The position numbers and the translations under genes are program-made. From contig NZ_BAAAYO010000018.1 of NCBI RefSeq assembly GCF_039536325.1, forward strand, positions 124,001 through 188,000: DNA of 64,000 nt, in the 5' to 3' direction. Below, in pieces: positions 1-7,700 of the stretch. The notes below the pieces were generated by a model. That model did no database searches. It worked only from the letters and a program-made list of their open reading frames with translations, and was not told where the DNA came from. Source of the DNA: Paenibacillus_AB hodogayensis (GTDB taxonomy: Bacteria > Bacillota > Bacilli > Paenibacillales > NBRC-103111). Every line of letters begins with the position of its first letter. Position 1 is the first letter of the stretch.

Positions 1-1841
1 GATTTCCCGCAAGGCCACATGTCCACTGTTACACTCGACGCGGATGAAGCCGCTTTCAGAGCGCTGGTGATAATGGCAAATTCCGTAGTGCGAAACAGAT
101 TCCCGTGTCCGTAATGCTCGAATTCGAAAGATTGCCCGCTCGTTTGCAGCGTAATCGCGGTGTATGGGGTACGCCCGATTGTCTTTTGACGAAGCATCCA
201 GCACACGACTACCCATTCCCCCGATACGACCGAAATATCGAACTGCTCCGTAATGCGGCGTGTCGCGACCGTCCCTATCACAGGCGGTATAGCAGGCGCC
301 CCTTGGCTCCAAACTGGTTTTTGTAACAGTTGCGGATCGAAGCGGTCGCTCCGGAAGTACGGTGTCGTCGCACTATTGTTTAATAGTTTCTCGGTATTGT
401 TAGTCCCCGGCATCACAAATTCCATCTTATTCGTTTGCTGCGGCCAATAAGGATCGCTGCATCTGCCGTTGAGCGATTGACTGAGCAGAACCCGGTGTGT
501 GGTTTGCGGTCGGGTCATATAGTTTTCACCGATATCGAAAGGTCCATTGTGGCGATTCACGTAAATAATGGCCTCGCCCGTATTCGCTTCGAAATAATTG
601 TTTTTGATCGTCAGCCCTCGCTGGCCGCCCGAAATCCGTATAGGGTCTCTTTGCCCTTCCAAAACGTTACGGCAAATCGATATGTTGTGTCCCGAAATGT
701 GGATGCCGCCCGTACCTGCGTTTTTCCCATTGTTTCCGCCTTCGTTATAATCGTAGACAAAGCCGTTCCATGCCGTTGCATCTATCGTCCGGGCAATAAA
801 GTCATTGTGCATAGTCGTACAACTCTGAATCCGAATGACGCCCATCGCTGCAAAACTGGTACCGCTGGAAGCGGAGCTCGCGTATAACTCGAACGCTTTC
901 CCGAATTTTCCGACCGATACGTGCTCGAAGACGAACTCTCTTCGGAACTGCCCTTCCCCGCCCACATCGAAACCAAAGCAGCGTTCCGCCTTCAAGCTCT
1001 GTGAACCTGACGCTTTCTTTACATTCGTAACGAAAGTCAAGCGATTTGCCGCAAATCCGTTCAAATTGTACGCATGGGACAACCAGACGCAATCCCCGGT
1101 ATGATCGGCCAATATCGTAGAGGGAACGGTATGGTCGAAGCTGTACTCCCCTTCTCTGTGCAGATGGTGGATACTCCGTTTCCCCGTACCCGATAACATC
1201 ACATTCCGGTGTTTGACGATCAGCTTCGATGTAGTTCGGTAAGTTCCGTCAGGGAAAAATACGATTCCGCCTTCCGGCATATGATCCATAGCTGCTTGTA
1301 TCGCTGCGGTGTCATCGGCCAATCCGTCGCCGGCGGCGCCGAACCATTTCACATTTACGCCGCGGCCTTCATGAATACGTTTGAACCGGGCGCCGTATGC
1401 CGTAACGATGACGGTTCCCGTATTGTCCGGCGTGGTCGTGTCGAGCGGATCGTAGCGAAAGATGCCTTCTTTGCCTTCATCCGTTACGACATACAGATCG
1501 ACTGTCGGCGCAGCGGCCATCAAGCGCATATCCGCTATCGCAATCGTCTGTAGACATGATTCATCCAGCATCGTAGTAAGCATGGGAGGGACGAGTTGTT
1601 GAATCATTGGCGGCACGTTTTCCTCGACTACTTGCTCGGCGACGCTCCGAATTCCATTCGCATTACCGCCCTTGTTTTCGAAGCCCACTCCATATACCGA
1701 AGCGGACACATTCCCTTCCGGGTCCAGTGCCCGGGCATGAAGCAAGCCTCCTACGGCAAACGACGCTCCGGCCGCCCCCATGGAAACAAGCAGCTTTCTC
1801 CGGCTTATCGAGTCTGACGGGTTTGGATGTTCTTGGGTCAT
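1..1841 (-). CDS. Tat-exported right-handed beta-helix (pectate lyase superfamily) protein, 3' end outside window
   Basis: An open frame runs from an ATG at 1841 off the left edge (about 613 codons visible), preceded by GGAGG about 9 nt upstream. The N-terminus carries a twin-arginine motif SRRKLL (residues 13-18) followed by a hydrophobic Ala/Gly-rich segment, so export by the Tat route is likely. Around residue 155 the text NVKWFGAAGDG is the usual opening of the Pectate_lyase_3 beta-helix domain; the rest is rich in Asn, Gly and short beta-like repeats. The family cleaves or binds polysaccharides, often pectin or rhamnogalacturonan; the substrate cannot be read here. It precedes a sugar-type lipoprotein and an oxidoreductase on the same strand, which suggests a polysaccharide-use locus. 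A phage-tailspike-like or structural role is a less likely alternative. Confidence 0.75.
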   Translation of the reverse strand, partial: MTQEHPNPSDSISRRKLLVSMGAAGASFAVGGLLHARALDPEGNVSASVYGVGFENKGGNANGIRSVAEQVVEENVPPMIQQLVPPMLTTMLDESCLQTIAIADMRLMAAAPTVDLYVVTDEGKEGIFRYDPLDTTTPDNTGTVIVTAYGARFKRIHEGRGVNVKWFGAAGDGLADDTAAIQAAMDHMPEGGIVFFPDGTYRTTSKLIVKHRNVMLSGTGKRSIHHLHREGEYSFDHTVPSTILADHTGDCVWLSHAYNLNGFAANRLTFVTNVKKASGSQSLKAERCFGFDVGGEGQFRREFVFEHVSVGKFGKAFELYASSASSGTSFAAMGVIRIQSCTTMHNDFIARTIDATAWNGFVYDYNEGGNNGKNAGTGGIHISGHNISICRNVLEGQRDPIRISGGQRGLTIKNNYFEANTGEAIIYVNRHNGPFDIGENYMTRPQTTHRVLLSQSLNGRCSDPYWPQQTNKMEFVMPGTNNTEKLLNNSATTPYFRSDRFDPQLLQKPVWSQGAPAIPPVIGTVATRRITEQFDISVVSGEWVVVCWMLRQKTIGRTPYTAITLQTSGQSFEFEHYGHGNLFRTTEFAIITSALKAASSASSVTVDMWPCGK

Positions 1842-1905
1842 AGGTTTTTCCTCCCTAAAATAACTTTGCATCATAAGCGTCCGTCATTTTTAATGGCCCA
1901 AACCG

Positions 1906-3213
1906 TCACTTGCTCTTCTCCGCTGCAACCAACTTGTTGATCTCTTCCTCCGCTTGCGCAAGCGCGGTATTCTCGTCTATCGTACCGTTTACATACTCTC
2001 TGAATTTGTTCACGAGGACGCCCTCCGCCTTCCCTCGATATGGCGAAGCGACCGGGTACTCAACAGGAATGCTTTTAAAAATGCTTGGCAAACGTTTGCT
2101 TTTCAAGTCGGGATTGTCGGCGCCGAGCGCTTGCTTCACTTGATCGCTCTTCAGAGGCGACAGTCTTCCTTTTCGGGACAATGCGAGCTGCACTTCCTCC
2201 GAAGTGATCAGTTCGATCGCTTTTACCGCTTCATCCCGGTGTTTGCCCGTTTTGGTCGCAAGCATGACGTATACGCTGGCATTGCCATACGTATTCGGCT
2301 TTTCCGTATAGCTCGGATACTGTGCAATATCCCAGTTTAATCCATCTTTTCCGGCAGCCGATAGTTGAGTCAATAGGTTTAAATCCAGCAGCACGGCTAA
2401 AGTTTTGCTTTTCATGAACTGATCTTTCGGTGAAGGAGTTATGAGGCCGTTGCCGGGAATATCATAAATCGATTTCGCCAGCTTGAACACTCTGCTCCAT
2501 TTGTCGTTATTGACGCTCGCTTTATCCGTTTTCGGATCGATCGCGGCGATGGATAACGGCTGAGACATCCATATAACGGTATTTCCCGGATCTAGTCCAC
2601 GGAACCCCGTCCCCCCTTCCATCCGGGTCACTTTCTTGGCCAAATCAATGAGCTGTTCCCAGCTCATCCCATCCGTCGGATACGCCGCCCCGAATTTATC
2701 GAATATGTCTTTGTTGTAGTACATCGCGTGGTAATTCACGTTAATGGGCAATCCATACATTTCGCCTTTATCCGATGCGTTCTTCACATCGCTGATGTAA
2801 CCGGGCTCGAAACGGTTGAGGTCGATATTGGCTGTTCGGAACAGCGACGTCATATCGGAGACGAGTTCTTTTTCTTTATACGAAGCCAAATTGCCGTTAA
2901 AGGTTACGATGAGATCCGGTATCGTTCCGGAAGCAAGCAGCGCATCAAGCGACGTACCGGCGCTCTCCGGATTATAATTCAACGTAATATGCGGGTATTT
3001 CTTTTCCAAAAACGACTGGACGACATTTTTAAACTCCTCATCCAAAACCGTACTGGCGCCTTGGCTTGCCACCTGCAGCGTTACCGGGTTTGCTTTAGCC
3101 GGCGGAGGTTTTGGCTGTTCGCCTTGCGCTCCTTGCTCGGACGGCGTCCGGCTGCAGCCGGTAAATAGGATTACGCCAATACTGAGCAGGGACAGGAAAC
3201 TTCTAGTTCTCAT
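1906..3213 (-). CDS. ABC transporter extracellular solute-binding lipoprotein (family 1)
   Basis: A 435-residue solute-binding protein. The start is the ATG at 3213, which has GGAGAGGG just upstream; a longer frame to 3264 lacks such a site. Residues 1-20 form a lipoprotein signal ending in FTGC, so the mature protein should be lipid-anchored outside the membrane. The body has typical family 1 features (YGLPINVNYHAMYYNKDIF; a trailing region rich in Lys, Glu and Ala). The family captures oligosaccharides for an ABC importer. No permease or ATPase gene is adjacent, so it presumably works with a transporter elsewhere. It resembles the solute-binding protein at 23106-24443 in length, order of motifs and C-terminus, suggesting paralogues. 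It lies 54 bp downstream of the oxidoreductase gene, probably in one operon. Confidence 0.88.
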   Translation of the reverse strand: MRTRSFLSLLSIGVILFTGCSRTPSEQGAQGEQPKPPPAKANPVTLQVASQGASTVLDEEFKNVVQSFLEKKYPHITLNYNPESAGTSLDALLASGTIPDLIVTFNGNLASYKEKELVSDMTSLFRTANIDLNRFEPGYISDVKNASDKGEMYGLPINVNYHAMYYNKDIFDKFGAAYPTDGMSWEQLIDLAKKVTRMEGGTGFRGLDPGNTVIWMSQPLSIAAIDPKTDKASVNNDKWSRVFKLAKSIYDIPGNGLITPSPKDQFMKSKTLAVLLDLNLLTQLSAAGKDGLNWDIAQYPSYTEKPNTYGNASVYVMLATKTGKHRDEAVKAIELITSEEVQLALSRKGRLSPLKSDQVKQALGADNPDLKSKRLPSIFKSIPVEYPVASPYRGKAEGVLVNKFREYVNGTIDENTALAQAEEEINKLVAAEKSK

Positions 3214-3267
3214 ATGCTCACCCTCTCCAATTGTACTTTCCAACCGCCTTATGAGGCGGCTCAACTT

Positions 3268-5094
3268 TCATTCAATATGAATGTTTACGATGCGGGCATG
3301 ATTGAACCCGTTCGTTTCGATTACTTCCAACCGCAAGCAGGAAACGCTGTTAATCGGTATGTCGAACTTCGCCTGGCGCATATAATTGTCGCGGACGTGG
3401 ACGATCTCCGTAACCTCGCCGCTAATTTCCGCCAGTATTCGAAATTGCTTGATTGTTTCCGGCTGAGGCCCCCATATCATTTTGCTTTGCTGCGCTTTTT
3501 GATGCGTTAGCGACAAGTGACGATGCAGCCCCGTGTCCAGCACGATGGTGATGGCGCGAATGTCGATCGGCTCATCCCAGCGCAGCTCCAACCAAGGCGC
3601 CTTGTCGGACGGCTCCGACATCCAGCGGTGCGTACCGGGCTCGGTTAAATCCGGTCGTACACCAAGCGGCCCCGACACCGTCCTGGTATGACCGTCGATG
3701 ACTTGCGCCGCACGGCCGATTTCTTGCTCGGAGGAGGCCGTTATTCGGGCTTCCGCCGCCCGATTGCCGTCCGCAAGCAGCCGTCCCGGCAAATACGCTC
3801 CTTGCCGGAGCAGCTGCTGCTGAGCTTTGGCGATAAGCTGCTTGTCGCACCAAGCGTCCGCCAGCGGTTTTCCCGATTTCAATACAACAGCGGCGAACGT
3901 GCCGAGCCCTTCTCCCGCCACCGCGCAAGTAGCCATCACCCTCGTGCTGGAAAATGCAATGTGCGTAGCCGACATGTTGCGCCCGGCGAACATCAGGTTT
4001 GCGATATTTTCGCTAATGAGCGAGCGCAGCGGGATGCCGTACATGTGAGGCGTGTAAGGCTGTGCGCACGGCTTCTCCTCTTTGGCGTCGATGCCGGCCG
4101 GGGGGTGCGTATCCATCGACCAGCCGCCGTAAGCGATTACATCTTCGAAATCGACCGCCTGCTCCAAATCGTTCTGGGTGAGCACATGTTTCCCGATAAA
4201 CCGGCGCGATTCCCGTTTGCCAGGCAAAAATCCGAACCAATCGAGCGCCCAATTCATCGATTCGGGATGATTCCCGCTGTTCTTAATGTGATCCCAAACC
4301 CCCATCATAATCGCCAACAGCTCATCCCGGATCGTTTCGTTGTCTTTGATCGTATCCATCGTGCCGCCAAACTCAATCCACCAGAATCCGTATTCCCACG
4401 AGTTATGCCCGCGGAAACGCAAATCGTCCTCGCTGAATGTGCGTGCCCATGCGGGCTTTACAAACGGCATCGGCTTCCCCTCGTCCCGTGCCGTGAATAG
4501 AAGAGAGGAACCAAGGCGGTATGCATCGCTCAGAGCGACTGCCGCGGATTCTCCATACTCCCCGGCCGCTTCCCTCCCAGTCGTGAACGACGCACCCGCC
4601 TCGTACCCCAGCCTTCCGTCACCCGTGCAGTCGACGAAAATGTCAGCTGTAATTTCAAAGCGGTCCTCTGTGCTCTCCCGGTTGGCGTATGCTGCCATAA
4701 TACGGTTCCCTTCTTTCCGCACGCCAACGACCGCCGTATTGAGCATTAGCGTCAGTAAAGGTTCGTCCATACATTTTTCGTGCAAAATCAGATCGAGCAT
4801 CGAAGCACTTCGCTGAGGGTTGCGTACTGCGCATTCCAGCATGATTTCTTCGATGATTCCGCTCTCCCTCGCCTCCGTTTGCAGCTCCTTTCCACGTGGA
4901 GACGAGCCGGATACGTGCATTCGAACCTCTGACGAAGCGTTTCCTCCCAATACCGATCGGTCTTGACAAAGGATCACTCTAGCTCCGTTGCGTGCCGCTG
5001 CAAGCGCGGCCGATACTCCGGCAAGCCCCCCTCCCGCGACGAATAGTTGCGTGTTCAGAATCGTTCTTTTGCGCTCCTCTTGATCAAGTTGCAT
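3268..5094 (-). CDS. FAD-dependent oxidoreductase (FAD_oxidored family) with a discoidin-like C-terminal part
   Basis: A 608-residue protein. Residues 18-45 form a Rossmann dinucleotide-binding turn (GGGLAG at 21-26) and GGNASSEV follows at 50-57, a pattern of the FAD_oxidored family (PF12831) common in Paenibacillus and Bacteroidetes sugar loci. The flavin domain extends to about residue 440; the last 150 residues read like a beta-rich carbohydrate-binding (F5/8 type C-like) module with ELRWDEPIDIRAITIVLD. No signal peptide is visible, so it is probably cytoplasmic. The biochemical reaction of the family is poorly defined; oxidation of a sugar or sugar-derived compound is an inference from context. 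It is the first gene of the minus-strand unit and is divergent from the AraC regulator at 5237. Confidence 0.8.
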   Translation of the reverse strand: MQLDQEERKRTILNTQLFVAGGGLAGVSAALAAARNGARVILCQDRSVLGGNASSEVRMHVSGSSPRGKELQTEARESGIIEEIMLECAVRNPQRSASMLDLILHEKCMDEPLLTLMLNTAVVGVRKEGNRIMAAYANRESTEDRFEITADIFVDCTGDGRLGYEAGASFTTGREAAGEYGESAAVALSDAYRLGSSLLFTARDEGKPMPFVKPAWARTFSEDDLRFRGHNSWEYGFWWIEFGGTMDTIKDNETIRDELLAIMMGVWDHIKNSGNHPESMNWALDWFGFLPGKRESRRFIGKHVLTQNDLEQAVDFEDVIAYGGWSMDTHPPAGIDAKEEKPCAQPYTPHMYGIPLRSLISENIANLMFAGRNMSATHIAFSSTRVMATCAVAGEGLGTFAAVVLKSGKPLADAWCDKQLIAKAQQQLLRQGAYLPGRLLADGNRAAEARITASSEQEIGRAAQVIDGHTRTVSGPLGVRPDLTEPGTHRWMSEPSDKAPWLELRWDEPIDIRAITIVLDTGLHRHLSLTHQKAQQSKMIWGPQPETIKQFRILAEISGEVTEIVHVRDNYMRQAKFDIPINSVSCLRLEVIETNGFNHARIVNIHIE

Positions 5095-5236
5095 AATTTC
5101 CTCCGCGAAATTTAATAGGTATGGTTTCTGACTTCATACTAAATCAGCCGTTTTCCTTTTAAAATGCCAGGATTTTAATTAAAATGTATACATAATTTAA
5201 TTGCGCACACTTTTTGCGGCAGAGGAGGGAAAACCA

Positions 5237-6061
5237 GTGGATGACTTCCTGTTGAGCGATTGCGTGCCCCGCTCAATTTACTCGATGTACTGGGAGCGCA
5301 AAGACAAATTTTTGTTTTATGAAGATACGTACAAGGAATGGACCGTTTTTGCCGTGGAAAGCGGTTCGTTTTATTACGAACTGGGCGGGGACAAAGGAGT
5401 CGCAACGTTCGGCGATCTTCTCATTTGTCCTCCGAAAACGCCGTTTCGCCGTGTCGTCGTGGAGCCGCTCACCTTTTTCGTATTGCGATTGCACTGGTAT
5501 AACCGGGAAGGAACCCGGATTGAACCGACCGAAAGCCGGGAATTTTTTACGGGCAAAATTAATATACAAAATACGAGCCGCCTTGCCGCCAACTTTAAGA
5601 TGATGAAACAATCCGAGACGTTCGAAGGCGAGCGAAGACTGCATCGCATCGGTCATTACTTGCAGGACATCTGGCTGCTGTATTGCGGGGAATCCGGAGA
5701 AGAGACTGTCGCGGATAACCAGTCCAAGCCAAATAAGCCCGAGCCGCTCATGCTCAAGGCTTCCTCGCTCATCCATAAACACGCGTTCCAGACGATTGAT
5801 CTGAAACAAATTGCCGCTATGCTCGGCTTAAGCCCTGCCCGATTCAGCCAGAAATTCAAGGCAGACTTCGGCATAACGCCGATTCAGCATCTCACCTCCA
5901 TTCGTCTGGAAAAGGCGAAGCGGCTTCTGCTGGAAACCACGTTGACGCTGGAGCAAATTTCGGAAAGCGTCGGCTACCAGAACGGTTACTATTTGAACCG
6001 GATTTTTATGAAGCATATGAACGTTACTCCGGCGAAATATAGAAAGGCGCACACCGTCTAA
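5237..6061 (+). CDS. AraC-family transcriptional regulator
   Basis: A 274-residue regulator with an N-terminal cupin-like sensing half and a C-terminal double helix-turn-helix (from about residue 185; HTH cores IAAMLGLSPARFSQKF and ISESVGYQNGYYLNRIF). I chose the GTG at 5237 because AGGAGGG lies 8 nt upstream; the frame is open further upstream to a TTG at 5201 without a ribosome site. It is transcribed divergently from the FAD oxidoreductase, solute-binding and beta-helix genes, with about 140 bp between them, so it most likely controls that unit in response to a sugar ligand. The ligand is unknown. Confidence 0.88.
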   Translation: MDDFLLSDCVPRSIYSMYWERKDKFLFYEDTYKEWTVFAVESGSFYYELGGDKGVATFGDLLICPPKTPFRRVVVEPLTFFVLRLHWYNREGTRIEPTESREFFTGKINIQNTSRLAANFKMMKQSETFEGERRLHRIGHYLQDIWLLYCGESGEETVADNQSKPNKPEPLMLKASSLIHKHAFQTIDLKQIAAMLGLSPARFSQKFKADFGITPIQHLTSIRLEKAKRLLLETTLTLEQISESVGYQNGYYLNRIFMKHMNVTPAKYRKAHTV

Positions 6062-6071
6062 GCGCCTTGCG

Positions 6072-6100
6072 TTTCATTTCATCGCCTATCGATTTATAAT
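6072..6100 (+). promoter_or_regulatory. Candidate sigma-A promoter for the SWIM/SNF2 pair
   Basis: A perfect TATAAT lies at 6095-6100 with a weak TTTCAT -35 element 17 bp upstream (6072-6077). Transcription would begin near 6107, about 34 nt before the ATG at 6141. The match is from reading only. Confidence 0.4.
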
Positions 6101-6140
6101 AGAGGAATACAATCTTTTATCTGTTGCAAGGAGCTTTGTT

Positions 6141-7700
6141 ATGACAATGAGTGCAAATCCGCCTTTAAACGACGAGCAATGGACGCAGCTGCTGAAATAT
6201 GCAGCTGATTCTTTCAATGAAGTGACCTTGAGTCGAGGGTTTCAATATTTCAAACAGCAGTACGTCACCTCTCTGAACATTGCCGAAAATCGTGCGATTC
6301 AAGCGAAGGTAACCGGCCATGAAGACTATAAGGTTACACTCCTCCTGGAAAAGCTCGGATCCAGCTATTGCACTTGCCCCGTCCACACCTGCTGCAAGCA
6401 TCAGGCTGCGGTTATGATGGAGCTGGCCGACCGGCTCGGATACCCGGCTAACCAGATCGTGAATGCAAAGCAACACCTGTTGCGGGCAGCAGCAACCCCT
6501 TTAGCCGAGTCGCTGTTAAAGGAACTGCCCGGCATGAATGTACACGGCTGGTATGAATTCATGAACCAAGCTACATCTCTTGTGATACCCGGATACGATC
6601 AGGGGAGATACATAGCAACGCTGAGAGAGCAGTTGTCCAATCTCATGAAGGGTCCCACTCCGTTAACCGGGATGGACTTGATCTATTTCGAGCTGCATCA
6701 ACTCTTGTTCATTTTGCGGAAGGTATTCGAGCTGAACGCTCCAGGCGGTTCCGTCCACAACTTTTCACATGCGACGTACCGGCTGTACGATGAAGTGCAT
6801 GACCTCCTGCACCAGAAAGCAGCCCTGTTCGATTTCACGCTCTCTGAAGAACGTCTGAAGCAAACGTTAAGCTGCTTCCGGCAGCAGATGGCGGAAGAGA
6901 ATAAATATCTGGAATACGGCCTGTATACGGCCATATGGAAGTACTGGATCGCGCCCCAGCCTGCGGCCGACTACTGGGCGTCTCAAGAGTTGGACGCCAT
7001 AGAGCGGCAGACTGCCAATAGTGACTCCCCTTCACTTGCAGCGGCAAAAGCTTTCCTATACCTTCATCAAGGCAAAAGCAGTGAAGCATGGGCGGCGTTG
7101 GAAGCAAGCGGTACGTTGGCCAAAGCACCGGCGAGTTTGCTGCTCCCTTTTCTGAATCTCCTGTCCATGTCTGGCGAGTGGAGATCGTTGGTTGACTGGT
7201 TGATGCGAACGGCCTCGCACTTCTATGGTCCCATGACCAAGGAACGCCTAGCCTATATGGAGTATTGGAAAGAAGCGGTTGAACATGTTCCTGAAGCCGA
7301 AGATCTGCTATGGAACGTACTGGAAGGAATACTGCCCCATTCGATCAAAGTGATCGAGGATATGCTGTACGAGCGGCATAACTGGAAAGCATGGATCGAG
7401 ATGCAGATTCTCCAGGAACGCGATCCCTTCCATCATAAGGTGAGTGTACTGCAGCCCATCGAGAAGGAGGCACCGGAGCTTCTTCTCCCTTACTACCATC
7501 AAGCCATCGAGCACTATGTCGCCCTCAAAAACCGGCGGGAGTACAAAGCAGCGGTCAAGCTGCTGAAACGTCTGGCAAAAGTGTACAAGAAGATGAAGCA
7601 AGTCGAGCGTTGGGACCGTTTTTTCGCCCGATTCATGGAACGAAACAGCCGGCTGCGGGCACTGCATGAGGAACTCAAGAAAGGAAAACTGTTGGAATGA
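6141..7700 (+). CDS. SWIM zinc-finger protein paired with SNF2 helicase
   Basis: A 519-residue protein with a SWIM zinc finger (CxCxnCxH: Cys77, Cys79, Cys85, His87) preceded by the usual beta hairpin, then a long alpha-helical region without recognisable catalytic residues. SWIM fingers bind DNA or proteins and are known to accompany SNF2 ATPases. The stop codon overlaps the ATG of the SNF2 gene (ATGA at 7697-7700), so the two are translationally coupled and very likely act together on DNA-protein complexes or transcription complexes. The C-terminal 40 residues are very basic (Lys/Arg-rich) and may contact nucleic acid. The exact role is unknown. Confidence 0.82.
   Translation: MTMSANPPLNDEQWTQLLKYAADSFNEVTLSRGFQYFKQQYVTSLNIAENRAIQAKVTGHEDYKVTLLLEKLGSSYCTCPVHTCCKHQAAVMMELADRLGYPANQIVNAKQHLLRAAATPLAESLLKELPGMNVHGWYEFMNQATSLVIPGYDQGRYIATLREQLSNLMKGPTPLTGMDLIYFELHQLLFILRKVFELNAPGGSVHNFSHATYRLYDEVHDLLHQKAALFDFTLSEERLKQTLSCFRQQMAEENKYLEYGLYTAIWKYWIAPQPAADYWASQELDAIERQTANSDSPSLAAAKAFLYLHQGKSSEAWAALEASGTLAKAPASLLLPFLNLLSMSGEWRSLVDWLMRTASHFYGPMTKERLAYMEYWKEAVEHVPEAEDLLWNVLEGILPHSIKVIEDMLYERHNWKAWIEMQILQERDPFHHKVSVLQPIEKEAPELLLPYYHQAIEHYVALKNRREYKAAVKLLKRLAKVYKKMKQVERWDRFFARFMERNSRLRALHEELKKGKLLE

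Noticed and set aside
3688..4500. A 270-codon plus-strand frame
   Set aside because: Shadow of the FAD oxidoreductase on the other strand.
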